Positions 24,341-33,125 of a DNA stretch of 64,000 bases are shown piece after piece. The position numbers and the translations under genes are program-made. This stretch comes from Rathayibacter oskolensis (lineage in GTDB: Bacteria > Actinomycetota > Actinomycetes > Actinomycetales > Microbacteriaceae), in contig NZ_FXBM01000001.1 of assembly GCF_900177245.1 (NCBI RefSeq), positions 186,001 to 250,000 on the forward strand, in the 5' to 3' direction. The notes under the pieces were generated by a model. That model saw only the letters and a program-made list of their open reading frames with translations, searched no databases and was not told the DNA's origin. Numbering within the stretch: the stretch's first letter is position 1; the number at the start of each line of letters is the position of its first letter.

Positions 24341-25271
24341 GCGCGCCTCCCTCGCCTCGATCGCCGCCCCGCGCAGCCGCACGGCGACCCGATCGGCCGA
24401 TGCCGCCGCCCGATCGTCGGCGCTGTCGCTGTCGGCCCTCGCGCGCCGGCGCCGGAGGAACGACATCCTCTCGCAGGTGCTCCTGACGATCTTCGTGCTG
24501 CTGTTCATGGTGCCGCTGATCTGGATGGTCTCGACGTCGCTCAAGCCGGGAGCCGAGGTCTTCTCGTCGCCTCCGTCGCTGCTCGGAAGCGAGATCCGCT
24601 GGGAGAACTACGCCGACGTCTGGAGCTACGTGCCGTTCGGCACGTACATGATCAACGGCGCGATCGTCTCGGTCCTGGGCACCCTGCTCGTCGTGGTGAC
24701 CAGCGTCCTCTCGGCCTACGCCTTCTCGCGCCTGCGGTTCCGCGGCCGGGACGGGATCTTCTTTGTCTTCCTCGGCACCCTGATGGTGCCGCAGGAGGTC
24801 GTCGTCATCCCGATGTTCCTGTTCATGACGCAGCTGGGCTGGGTCGACTCCTACCAGGCCCTGATCGTGCCGTGGGCGTTCACGGCGTTCGGCTCCTTCC
24901 TCCTGCGCCAGGCGATGCTGTCGGTGCCGATGGAGCTGGAGGAGGCGGGCAAGCTCGACGGCGCCTCGCACCTGCGGATCCTGCTGGGCATCATCGTGCC
25001 GGTCGTCAAGCCGACCATCGCCGTGCTGGTCGTCTTCACGTTCATCAACTACTGGAACAGCTTCCTCTGGCCGCTGATCGTCATCAACGACGCCTCCTAC
25101 GCCACCGTGCCCCTCGGCCTGAACAACTTCCTCGGCCAGGGCGGCCGCCAGTGGCAGCTGATCATGGCGGCGTCGACGATCTCGATGATCCCGACCGCGG
25201 GGCTCGCCATCCTCCTCCAGCGCTACCTCGTGAAGGGCATCGCGCTCTCGAGCGGCATGGGCGGCAAGTGA
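24333..25271 (+). CDS. ABC sugar permease, MalG/UgpE type
   Basis: The 312-residue partner permease overlaps the previous gene by 8 bp. After a polar N-terminus of about 45 residues there are about six helices. The EAA loop reads SVPMELEEAGKLDGASHLRILLGIIVPVVKP, and NYWNSFLWPLIVI and KGIALSSGMGGK at the end are typical of this subunit. It completes the transmembrane pore of the fucoside importer. The next gene downstream is a fucosidase in the same direction, probably read from the same transcript. Confidence 0.93.
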   Translation: MSERASLASIAAPRSRTATRSADAAARSSALSLSALARRRRRNDILSQVLLTIFVLLFMVPLIWMVSTSLKPGAEVFSSPPSLLGSEIRWENYADVWSYVPFGTYMINGAIVSVLGTLLVVVTSVLSAYAFSRLRFRGRDGIFFVFLGTLMVPQEVVVIPMFLFMTQLGWVDSYQALIVPWAFTAFGSFLLRQAMLSVPMELEEAGKLDGASHLRILLGIIVPVVKPTIAVLVVFTFINYWNSFLWPLIVINDASYATVPLGLNNFLGQGGRQWQLIMAASTISMIPTAGLAILLQRYLVKGIALSSGMGGK

Positions 25272-25340
25272 GCTGCGGCCGGCGCCGCGCTCCTCCGCTC
25301 CACCTCCGCTCGCTCCACCTCCTGAAAGGAACACTCGACC

Positions 25341-26624
25341 ATGAGTTCTGCCCCTGCAGCCTGGTTCACCCACGACCGGTTCGGCATGTTCGTCCACTGG
25401 GGGCTCTACGCCCTCCCCGCCCGGCACGAGTGGGTGATGAACTTCGAGAAGACCCCGACCGACGAGTACGAGCGCTACGCCGCCTACTTCGATCCCGACC
25501 TCTACGACCCGAGGGCCTGGGCTCGGGCCGCCCGCGAGGCGGGGATGCGCTACGTCGTGCTGACCACGAAGCACCACGAGGGCTTCTGCCTCTGGGACTC
25601 GGCGCTGACCGACTACACCGCGATGAACACGCCCGCGGCCCGCGACCTCGTCCGCGAGTTCGTCGACGCCGTGCGCGCCGAGGGTCTGAAGGTCGGCTTC
25701 TACCACTCGCTCCTCGACTGGCATCACCCCGACTTCACCATCGACGGGCGCCACCCGCGGCGGGACGACTCGCCGGAGGAGATCGCCGCGCTCGATGAGG
25801 GCCGCGACATGGCGCGCTACCGCGAGTACCTGCACGGCCAGATCCGCGAGCTGCTGACCGGCTACGGGCGGATCGACTACCTCTTCTACGACTTCTCCTA
25901 CGCGAACGACCACCACCACCCCGTCTGGGGCGGCAAGGGCAGGGACGACTGGGGGTCGGAGGAGCTGATGGCGCTGACCCGCGAGCTGCAGCCCGGGATC
26001 GTCGTGAACGACCGCCTCGAGATCCCGGGCGACATCGTCACCCCCGAGCAGTACCAGCCCGACCGGCCGATGGAGGTCGACGGAGTGCCTGTCGCCTGGG
26101 AGGCGTGCCAGACGATCAACGGCAGCTGGGGCTACTTCCGCGACAACCACAACCACAAGGCGCCCGAGCTCGTGATCCGGATGCTGATCGACGGCGTCTC
26201 GAAGAACGGCAACATGCTGCTCAACGTCGGGCCCAACGGGCGGGGCGAGCTCGATCCGGTCGCCCTCGGCACGCTCTCGGCGTTCGGCGACTGGATGCAC
26301 CTGCACGCGCGCTCGATCTACGGAGCCGGCGCCTCCGAGTTCACGCCGCCGGTCGACTCCCGCTACACGCAGCGCGGTGACCGCCTCTACCTGCACCTGT
26401 TCGCGTGGCCGTTCGAGCACGTGCACCTGCCGGGTCTGGCGGGGCGGGTCGCCTACGCGCAGCTGCTGAACGACGCCTCCGAGATCCCGTTTCGCGAGAT
26501 CGACCCCGACGTGAAGCCGCTCACCACGGGGATCGGCGGGCAGGCCCCCGGCACGCTCACGCTCACCCTGCCGGTCGTGCGACCCGACGTCGCGGTGCCG
26601 GTCATCGAGCTGTTCTTGAAGTGA
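25341..26624 (+). CDS. alpha-L-fucosidase, GH29 (second)
   Basis: This 427-residue enzyme is the shorter GH29 type. The start WFTHDRFGMFVHWGLYALPARHEW, the KHHEGF motif, the nucleophile Asp184 (YLFYDFS) and SKNGNMLLNVGPNGRGELD are all intact. There is no signal peptide, so it acts on imported substrate. It follows the importer genes after 69 bp with an AAAGGA ribosome site and is probably in their operon. Only the catalytic core and a short beta domain are present. The sequence differs enough from the other GH29 enzyme in this locus to suggest a different linkage preference, which is inference. Confidence 0.92.
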   Translation: MSSAPAAWFTHDRFGMFVHWGLYALPARHEWVMNFEKTPTDEYERYAAYFDPDLYDPRAWARAAREAGMRYVVLTTKHHEGFCLWDSALTDYTAMNTPAARDLVREFVDAVRAEGLKVGFYHSLLDWHHPDFTIDGRHPRRDDSPEEIAALDEGRDMARYREYLHGQIRELLTGYGRIDYLFYDFSYANDHHHPVWGGKGRDDWGSEELMALTRELQPGIVVNDRLEIPGDIVTPEQYQPDRPMEVDGVPVAWEACQTINGSWGYFRDNHNHKAPELVIRMLIDGVSKNGNMLLNVGPNGRGELDPVALGTLSAFGDWMHLHARSIYGAGASEFTPPVDSRYTQRGDRLYLHLFAWPFEHVHLPGLAGRVAYAQLLNDASEIPFREIDPDVKPLTTGIGGQAPGTLTLTLPVVRPDVAVPVIELFLK

Positions 26625-26646
26625 CGCGGCCTGAAGTGACGCGGCG
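26618..26646. repeat. 15-bp period tandem duplication at the fucosidase stop codon
   Basis: TGAAGTGACGCGGC occurs at 26618-26631 and again at 26633-26646. The TGA stop of the fucosidase lies in the first copy and is copied in the second. The last base abuts the stop of the reverse-strand GntR gene. Confidence 0.75.
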
Positions 26647-27411
26647 TCAGGTCGCTTCGGGGTGCGCGGCCATGAAGTCCTCGACCTCGATCAGGTGCAC
26701 CGACATCGCCAGCCGCGCGCGGTCGGGGTCGCCGGAGGCGAGCGCCCGGACGATGTCGTGGTGCTCGCGGTGGGTGCGCGGCACGACGCCCTGCTCGGTG
26801 AGCGCCCGCCAGGTGCGCGCCCTGACCGTGCGGCTCGCGAAGGCCTCGATCAGCGCCTCCAGTGCGGCGTTGCCCGAGGCCCGGGCGATCAGCCGGTGGA
26901 AGCGGATGTCGACATCCATGATCGCCGCGTCGTGGCCCTCGACCGGTGCGTCGACGATCTCGGCGATCGAGCCCAGCAGCTCCTCCGCGTCGGCGATCTC
27001 CTCCGGAGTGATCCGGAGCGTCGCTCGCGCGGCAGCCTCGACCTCGAGCAGGCGGCGGACCGACGCGAGGTTCGCCGCCTCGTCGGGCGACTGCAGGTCG
27101 ACGAGGAATCCGAGAGGCGCCAGCAGCAGCGACGCGTCGAGCGAGGTCACGTACGTGCCGTCGCCCTGGCGGCTCTCGAGCACGCCCATCATCGCCAGTG
27201 CTCGCACACCCTCCCGGAGCGGGCTCCGGGAGACGCCGAGGAGCGTCGCCAGGTCCTTCTCGATCGGCAGCCGCGAACCCGGGGCCAGCCGGCCGCTGAT
27301 GATCATCGCCTTGATCTCCTCGACCACCACGTCGGTCTGCGACCGCGGAGAGGACGCACGCGCGTCGCTCCTCCGCGCGGACCCGGGCTCCGGGGGCGTC
27401 TGAGCGTTCAT
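26647..27411 (-). CDS. GntR-family regulator, FadR/FCD subfamily
   Basis: The 254-residue regulator has an N-terminal winged helix (VVEEIKAMIISGRLAPGSRLPIEKDLATLLGVSRSPLREGVRAL). An all-helical FCD domain follows, with the metal-ligand pattern Asp-x(3)-His (DIRFHRLI) and two later His (HREHHDI, SVHLIEVEDF). FCD regulators bind small acids and usually repress catabolic operons. It is located inside the fucose island and divergent by 51 bp from the FAH gene, making it the likely controller of the whole set. Candidate sites are noted at 12196, 16962, 21877 and 21961. Confidence 0.93.
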   Translation of the reverse strand: MNAQTPPEPGSARRSDARASSPRSQTDVVVEEIKAMIISGRLAPGSRLPIEKDLATLLGVSRSPLREGVRALAMMGVLESRQGDGTYVTSLDASLLLAPLGFLVDLQSPDEAANLASVRRLLEVEAAARATLRITPEEIADAEELLGSIAEIVDAPVEGHDAAIMDVDIRFHRLIARASGNAALEALIEAFASRTVRARTWRALTEQGVVPRTHREHHDIVRALASGDPDRARLAMSVHLIEVEDFMAAHPEAT

Positions 27412-27462
27412 CCCGCCACTGTAACGGCGCACTCGCGCCACGCCATCGATCGAGGAGACCGT

Positions 27463-28356
27463 GTGAACCACCGCCAGACCCCCCAGCCCCTCCCCGCGGG
27501 AGCCGTCGTGCAGCGGCTCGGTCCGCGGGGCGCGGAGGTGCCCGTCCTGTCCGTCGACGGCGTCGCCTTCGACCTGCGACCGGTGCTCTCCGACATCACC
27601 CCGGCCGAGCTCCGGCAGGTCTCGCTCGCCGACGCCCTGGCGGCGCACGCCCAGGGTCGCCTCGCGCCCCTCCCCGACGCCGAGGCGATGCGGGTCGGAG
27701 CCCCGCTCGCCGCGCCGGGCAAGATCGTCTGCATCGGCCTGAACTACCGCGACCACGCGGCCGAGACCGGCGCCGAGCTGCCGGCGGAGCCGGTGGTGTT
27801 CCTGAAGGACCCGTCGACGATCGGCGGGCCGTTCGACCCCGTGCTGATCCCGCGCGACTCGACCAAGACCGACTGGGAGGTGGAGCTCGGCGTCGTGATC
27901 GGGACGACGGCGCGCTACCTCGACTCGCCCGAGGACGCCCTCGCGCACGTCGCGGGCTACGTCCTCTCGCACGACGTCTCGGAGCGCGAGTTCCAGCTCG
28001 AACGCGGCGGCCAGTGGGACAAGGGCAAGAGCTGCGAGACCTTCAACCCGCTCGGCCCGTGGATCGCGCCCGCCGCCTCCGTCGCCGACCCGCAGGATCT
28101 GGGGCTCCGGCTCTCGGTCGACGGCGTCCTGCGGCAGGACGGCACGACCGCCTCGATGGTGTTCCCGGTGGCCCACCTGGTCTGGTACCTCAGCCGGTTC
28201 ATGGTGCTGCACCCCGGCGATCTGATCAACACGGGGACGCCGGCCGGCGTCGCCCTCGGGCTGCCTGATCACCCCTACCTCCGGGCGGGTTCCGTCGTCG
28301 AGCTGTCGATCGACGGCCTGGGCACGGCCCGTCACCGCTTCGAGCAGGCGTCGTGA
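27463..28356 (+). CDS. fumarylacetoacetate hydrolase family protein, probable 2,4-diketo-3-deoxy-L-fuconate hydrolase
   Basis: This 297-residue protein has an N-terminal cap domain and the FAH catalytic core: IVCIGLNYRDHAAETG, PVVFLKDPSTI, the metal site DWEVELGVVIG, and GDLINTGTPAGVALG. FAH-fold enzymes split beta-diketo acids. In the non-phosphorylating fucose pathway the corresponding step cleaves 2,4-diketo-3-deoxy-L-fuconate to pyruvate and L-lactate. The GTG start has GAGGAG at five bases. It is coupled to the next SDR gene by a 4-bp overlap, placing the last two pathway steps together. Confidence 0.9.
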   Translation: MNHRQTPQPLPAGAVVQRLGPRGAEVPVLSVDGVAFDLRPVLSDITPAELRQVSLADALAAHAQGRLAPLPDAEAMRVGAPLAAPGKIVCIGLNYRDHAAETGAELPAEPVVFLKDPSTIGGPFDPVLIPRDSTKTDWEVELGVVIGTTARYLDSPEDALAHVAGYVLSHDVSEREFQLERGGQWDKGKSCETFNPLGPWIAPAASVADPQDLGLRLSVDGVLRQDGTTASMVFPVAHLVWYLSRFMVLHPGDLINTGTPAGVALGLPDHPYLRAGSVVELSIDGLGTARHRFEQAS

Positions 28357-29108
28357 GCACCCCCGAGTTCTCCGGTCTCGTCGCGGCCGTCACCGGCGGC
28401 GCCTCCGGGATCGGACTGGCCACCGCTCTCGAGCTCGCCCGCAGGGGGGCGAGCGTGATCGTCCTCGACCGGGCCGTCGACGATCTCCCGCAGGGTCTCA
28501 CCGGCATCCGCTGCGACGTCACCGACGGCGACGACGTGATCGCCGCGCTCGACGAGCTCGCCCGGCGCACCGGGGCGCTCGACGTGCTCGTCAACAACGC
28601 CGGCATCAGCGCGGTGGGCACGGTCGAGCGGGTCGACCCCGAGGAGTGGCACCGGGTGCTCGACGTCAACGTCGTCGGCATCGCCCGCGTCACCTCGGCC
28701 GCGCTGCCGCTGCTGCGCCGCTCCGGGGCGGCCTCGGTCGTCAACCTATGCTCGATCGCGGCCTTCAACGGACTCCCGCAGCGCGCCCTCTACTCGGCGA
28801 GCAAGGGCGCGGTCTGGGGCCTGACGCTCGCGATGGCGACCGACCACGTCCGCGAGGGCATCCGGGTCAACTGCGTCAGCCCCGGCACGGTCGACACCCC
28901 GTTCGTCGCCCGCATGCTCGAGGGCTTCGACGACCCCGCAGCCGAGCGCCGCGCCCTCGACGCCCGCCAGGCGACCGGCCGGATGGTGTCGCCGGAGGAG
29001 GTCGCCCTCGCGATCGCCTACCTGGCGAGCCCGTCCTCCGGGTCGACCACCGGCACCTCCCTCTCCGTCGACGGCGGAGTCACGACCCTGCGCGTCCGCC
29101 CTCAGTGA
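28353..29108 (+). CDS. SDR, probable 2-keto-3-deoxy-L-fuconate dehydrogenase
   Basis: This 251-residue short-chain dehydrogenase has the TGGASGIGLA cofactor motif, VLDRAVDDLP (Asp favouring NAD+), NNAG, Ser in NLCSIAAF, YSASK, and the ending TGTSLSVDGG. It belongs to the group containing the Xanthomonas and mammalian 2-keto-3-deoxy-L-fuconate 4-dehydrogenases by layout. It would make the diketo acid that the coupled FAH protein cleaves. A general SDR on another hydroxy acid cannot be excluded by sequence alone, but the neighbours make this role likely. Confidence 0.88.
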   Translation: MSTPEFSGLVAAVTGGASGIGLATALELARRGASVIVLDRAVDDLPQGLTGIRCDVTDGDDVIAALDELARRTGALDVLVNNAGISAVGTVERVDPEEWHRVLDVNVVGIARVTSAALPLLRRSGAASVVNLCSIAAFNGLPQRALYSASKGAVWGLTLAMATDHVREGIRVNCVSPGTVDTPFVARMLEGFDDPAAERRALDARQATGRMVSPEEVALAIAYLASPSSGSTTGTSLSVDGGVTTLRVRPQ

Positions 29109-29160
29109 CGCGCCGACCCGCTCCTCGCTCGCACCCTCCTCTGATCTCGAAGGATCCGTC

Positions 29161-31215
29161 ATGACCTCCACCACGCCCGCGGCGCTCGACGCCTTCCCCC
29201 ACCGCACGGTGCACCTCGACTTCCACACCGGGCCGGCCGTCGAGGGAGTCGGCGCCGCCTTCGACCCCGACGCGTTCGCCCGCACCTTCGTCGAGGCGGG
29301 AGTCGACAGCGTCACGGTCTTCGCGAAGTGCCACCACGGGCGCCTCTACTTCGGCACCGCCGACGGGTCGGAGTCGGACACCGGCCGCGACGAGCGCCAT
29401 CCGGGACTCGCCGGCGACCTCGACCTGCTCGCCCGGCAGGTCGACGCGCTGCACGCCGTCGGCATCCGCGCACCCATCTACCTCAGCGTGCAGTGCGACG
29501 AGTACGCCGCCGACCTGCACCCGGAGTGGATCGCACTGGACGCGACGGGCAGGCAGGTGAAGTTCGGGGCGGGCCTGCCCTACGAGGCGGGCTGGCAGAT
29601 CCTCGACATGTCGAGCCCCTACCAGGAGTTCCTCGTCGAGCAGGTCCAGGCGGTGATCGACCGGTTCGCGCCGCTCGACGGTCTCTTCCTCGACATGTGC
29701 TGGGACCAGCCGAGCTCCTCCGTCTGGGCGAAGGCGGGGATGGCGGCGGCCGGCCTCGACCCCGCCGACGCCGTCGACCGCGGCACCTACGCGCGGCAGG
29801 TCGCCCACGCCTACATGGGCAGGTTCCGCGATCTGGTCGAGCCGCACCTCGCCGACGACGTCGCCTCCGGGGTCTGGTTCAACAGCCGCCCGAAGACCGC
29901 GCTGGCCGAGGAGTCGGGCTTCGTGCGGCACATCGAGATCGAGGCGCTCCCCTCCGGCGGCTGGGGCTACAGCTACTTCCCCTACGTCTCGCGCTTCGTC
30001 CGCCCGCTCGACAAGCCGACGCTCAGTCACACCGGGCGCTTCTACAAGAGCTGGGGAGACAACGGCGGGTTGAAGCCGCGCGCGGCGCTGCTCTACGAGT
30101 GCTCGCAGATCCTCGCGCAGGGCATGACCGGGGGAGTGGGCGACCTCCTGCACCCGTCCGGCGCGCTGAACCCGGTGACCTACGAGCTGATCGGGTCGGT
30201 CTACTCGCACATCGCGGCCTCGGAGCCGTTCGTGCGCGACGGCCGCCCGCAGGCCGACATCGCGGTGATCGTCGATCCCTCGCTCGGCGACGACCCGGGA
30301 GCCGCCGGCTTCGGAGTGGTGCGCTCGCTGCAGCAGCTGCGGCAGCAGTTCGTCCTCGTCCCGCCCGGGGCCGAGCTCTCGGCGCACTCCCTGGTGATCG
30401 TGCCCGAGACGACGCTCATCGACGACGCTCTGGCGGCCGTGCTGCGCGAGCGGATCGCCGCGGGCGGAGCGGTCTTCGTCAGCCGCGGCGCACGGTCCGG
30501 CGCGACGGGGCTCGAGGCTCTCGAGATCCCCGGCCTGAGCGTCGAGGGGCCGTCGCCGTTCAGCCACGTCTTCCTCCGCCCGCGCGACGGGGTCGCCGGC
30601 ACGCACGGCTTCGACCACGTGCAGTACGAGCGGTCGCTGCGCCTCCGGGTCGAGGCCCCGGCCGATTCGCTGGTCGACGTGGTGGAGCCGCCGTTCGAGC
30701 GCACCTGGGACCGCTTCAGCGGCCACGAGTACACGCCGCCGAGCCTCGAGGTGTCGCCCTGGTCGGCCCTGGCGGTCAGCGGATCGGTCGCCGTCTCGTC
30801 GACCGCGGCGTTCGAGACGTTCGGCGCCCACGGCGCCCCGGCGTTCCGCGACCTGGTGCGGGCGGTGCTCGACCGGCTGCTGCCGGAGCCGCTGGTGCGC
30901 GCCGGCGGTCCGGTGCACCTCGAGACCACGGTCGTCGAGACGGACGACGCGGTCGTCGTGCACCTGCTGAGCTTCGTCGCCGCGCGGGTGGCGACGGCGA
31001 CGGCCGCGCACGGCCCGGGCCAGCTCGGCCTCGACGTCGTCGAGGACGCGTTCCCGCTCGTCGACGTGCCGGTGTCGCTGCGCCTGGGGTCGCGACCGCG
31101 CGCCGTCCACCTGCAGCCCGAGGGCCGCGAGCTCGAGGTCGACTGGGCCGACGGCTACGCGACCGTCCGCGTCTCGACGACCGACGGCCACGCCATGCTC
31201 GTCGCCACCCGCTAG
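29161..31215 (+). CDS. GHL6/GH151-like glycoside hydrolase, putative alpha-L-fucosidase
   Basis: The 684-residue protein begins with a TIM-barrel part: DAFARTFVEAGVDSVTVFAKCHHG, HPGLAGDLDLLARQVDALHAVGIRAPIYLS, LDGLFLDMCWDQP. This matches the hypothetical glycosyl hydrolase 6 family. A beta-galactosidase-trimerisation-like domain follows (about 365-560), then a C-terminal beta part (HLLSF). This GH42-like layout is shared with GH151 alpha-L-fucosidases. No signal peptide is seen. It is at the end of the FAH/SDR operon after 52 bp, with GAAGGATC before the ATG. Fucosidase activity is inferred from the layout and the locus and is not proven. Confidence 0.78.
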   Translation: MTSTTPAALDAFPHRTVHLDFHTGPAVEGVGAAFDPDAFARTFVEAGVDSVTVFAKCHHGRLYFGTADGSESDTGRDERHPGLAGDLDLLARQVDALHAVGIRAPIYLSVQCDEYAADLHPEWIALDATGRQVKFGAGLPYEAGWQILDMSSPYQEFLVEQVQAVIDRFAPLDGLFLDMCWDQPSSSVWAKAGMAAAGLDPADAVDRGTYARQVAHAYMGRFRDLVEPHLADDVASGVWFNSRPKTALAEESGFVRHIEIEALPSGGWGYSYFPYVSRFVRPLDKPTLSHTGRFYKSWGDNGGLKPRAALLYECSQILAQGMTGGVGDLLHPSGALNPVTYELIGSVYSHIAASEPFVRDGRPQADIAVIVDPSLGDDPGAAGFGVVRSLQQLRQQFVLVPPGAELSAHSLVIVPETTLIDDALAAVLRERIAAGGAVFVSRGARSGATGLEALEIPGLSVEGPSPFSHVFLRPRDGVAGTHGFDHVQYERSLRLRVEAPADSLVDVVEPPFERTWDRFSGHEYTPPSLEVSPWSALAVSGSVAVSSTAAFETFGAHGAPAFRDLVRAVLDRLLPEPLVRAGGPVHLETTVVETDDAVVVHLLSFVAARVATATAAHGPGQLGLDVVEDAFPLVDVPVSLRLGSRPRAVHLQPEGRELEVDWADGYATVRVSTTDGHAMLVATR

Positions 31216-31234
31216 CCCGCGCCGCTCTCCTCGA

Positions 31235-32140
31235 TCACCGGGGGTCCGCCGCCACCGCGCGCAGCGCCTCCAGCACGAGCGCGAGCGCGGGGCTCCCGCT
31301 GCCCGAGCGCCGCCACGCCGCGCTGACGACGCGCGTCGAGACAGGGTCGACCGCGGGCACCGCGACCACCGCCTCCGGGAGCGGCTCGCGCCCGAGCCGC
31401 GGCACCAGCGCCACCGCCGCTCCCGCTTCGACGAGCGCGATGTGGGTGCTGAAGTCCTCGTCGTAGAACGCGATGTCGGGCTGGCGCCCGGTGCCGGCGA
31501 AGGTGCGCAGCAGCCACGCGTGGCAGATCGCTCCGGCCGGGATGCTCACCCAGGTCTCGTCGGCCAGCCGGCTCGGCGCGATCTCGGCGCTCCCGGACAG
31601 CGGGTGGGCGCGGGGGAGGAGCACGTCGGCGCGGTCCTCGAGGAGCGTCTCGCTCTCGATCGACGCCGGCAGGTCGAGGGAGAGTCCCGGCCAGTCGTGC
31701 AGGACCGCGAGGTCCGCGGCCCCGCGCTCGAGCCTGCCCGACGCCTCCCACGGGTCGAGCTCGTCGAGCGTGAGCCGGAGGCGCGGCGCCCGCTCGCGGA
31801 TCCCGGCCAGCGCCGGCACGAGGAGGCCGCGCATCGCCGTCGAGAACGCGACGATGCGCAGGGTGCCCGTCACCTCCTCCGCCGGCGCGACGCCGAGGTG
31901 CTCGAGCGACTCGAGCTCGGCGAGGAGGCGCTCGCCGCGGTCGGCCAGGGAGCGCCCGTGCTCGGTGAGGAACACGGTGCGACCCGACCGCTCGGCGACG
32001 GATCCACCCGACTGCCGCTCCAACCGCTTGAGCTGCTGCGAGACGGCCGAGGGGGTGAAGCCGAGCGCCTCGGCGGCGGCGGCGACGGTGCCGCAGTCGC
32101 GCACGGCGATCAGGGCGCGCAGTGCCGCAGGTTCGATCAT
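31235..32140 (-). CDS. LysR-family transcriptional regulator
   Basis: This 301-residue regulator has the N-terminal helix-turn-helix (ALRALIAVRDCGTVAAAAEALGFTPSAVSQQLKRLE) and a periplasmic-binding-like effector domain. It is divergent from an EamA exporter with a 72-bp gap, the usual arrangement in which a LysR protein controls a neighbouring transporter of its ligand. The ligand is unknown. It lies just after the fucose island and shows no sign of being part of it. Confidence 0.93.
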   Translation of the reverse strand: MIEPAALRALIAVRDCGTVAAAAEALGFTPSAVSQQLKRLERQSGGSVAERSGRTVFLTEHGRSLADRGERLLAELESLEHLGVAPAEEVTGTLRIVAFSTAMRGLLVPALAGIRERAPRLRLTLDELDPWEASGRLERGAADLAVLHDWPGLSLDLPASIESETLLEDRADVLLPRAHPLSGSAEIAPSRLADETWVSIPAGAICHAWLLRTFAGTGRQPDIAFYDEDFSTHIALVEAGAAVALVPRLGREPLPEAVVAVPAVDPVSTRVVSAAWRRSGSGSPALALVLEALRAVAADPR

Positions 32141-32212
32141 GAACGAACGCTACCGGGTCGGCGGTAGGAGACCTCGCTGGTGCTGTCGGTTCATCTGCGC
32201 GAGGCTCGGAGC

Positions 32213-33115
32213 ATGACCCGCCGGCACAGCCTCCTCGCCCTCGTCGTCGTCGTGCTCTGGGGGCTGAACTTCGTCGTCATCGACGTAGGGCTCGCGGACG
32301 TGCCGCCGCTGCTGTTCCTCGCCCTGCGCTTCGCGGCCGTCGCGGTGCCGGCGGTGTTCTTCGTGAAGCGACCGGAGGCGCCGTTCCGCACGGTCGCGCT
32401 GATCGGGGCGTTCATGAGCTTCGGCCAGTTCGCCCTGCTCTACCTCGCCCTGGCGCTCGGCATGCCCGCCGGGCTCGCCTCGCTGGTGGTGCAGGCGCAG
32501 ATCGTCTTCACCGTGCTGATCGCCGCCGTCGCGCTGCGCGAGCGGCCGACTCCGCGCCAGCTCGCGGGTCTCGGAGTCGGGGTGGCGGGTCTCGTCGTGG
32601 TCGCCGTCTCGCACGGGGCGGTCGCGCCCTGGCTGCCGTTCGTCGTCTGCGTCGGCGGCGCCCTCTCGTGGGCGATCGGCAACGTGCTGACCCGCCGGGC
32701 CAAGGGCGCCTCCGGGCTCTCGCTCGTGGTGTGGTCGGCCCTCGTGGTCCCGGTGCCCGCGCTGCTGCTGTCGCTCCTCGTCGACGGCGGCCCCGCGATC
32801 GCGACGGCGCTGCAGGGTCTGTCGCTCGCCGCGGTGCTCAGCACGCTCTACACGGCCGTGTTCGCCTCCCTGATCGGCTACGGCATCTGGAACTCGCTGC
32901 TCGCCCGCTATCCCGCGGCCGCGGTCGTGCCGTTCACGCTGCTGGTCCCGGTGATCGGCGTCCTCTCGGCGTGGGCGCTGCTCGGCGAGGCGCCGTCGCT
33001 CGGCGAGCTGATCGGAGGCGCCGTGATGGTCGCCGGGCTCGCCGTCGCCACGATCCGCCGCGGCGGTGCTCGCGAGGTTCCGCTGCCACGTGCCGCTGTC
33101 GGAGGTGCGGCGTAG
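32213..33115 (+). CDS. EamA (DMT superfamily) transporter
   Basis: This 300-residue membrane protein has ten predicted helices in two EamA repeats. It begins HSLLALVVVVLWGLNFVVI and contains LALGMPAGLASLVVQAQIVFTVLIAA, a pattern typical of RhaT/YdcZ-like exporters for amino acids or metabolites. The ATG at 32213 is chosen over an upstream in-frame ATG because it starts the first helix properly. It is probably regulated by the divergent LysR protein. The substrate cannot be read from the sequence. Confidence 0.92.
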   Translation: MTRRHSLLALVVVVLWGLNFVVIDVGLADVPPLLFLALRFAAVAVPAVFFVKRPEAPFRTVALIGAFMSFGQFALLYLALALGMPAGLASLVVQAQIVFTVLIAAVALRERPTPRQLAGLGVGVAGLVVVAVSHGAVAPWLPFVVCVGGALSWAIGNVLTRRAKGASGLSLVVWSALVVPVPALLLSLLVDGGPAIATALQGLSLAAVLSTLYTAVFASLIGYGIWNSLLARYPAAAVVPFTLLVPVIGVLSAWALLGEAPSLGELIGGAVMVAGLAVATIRRGGAREVPLPRAAVGGAA

Positions 33116-33125
33116 CGTTGCCCGT

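Noticed and set aside
12238-31215. The catabolic island as recently acquired foreign DNA
   Set aside because: No integrase, transposase, tRNA end or att repeats are seen, and GC content and codon style match the flanks by eye.
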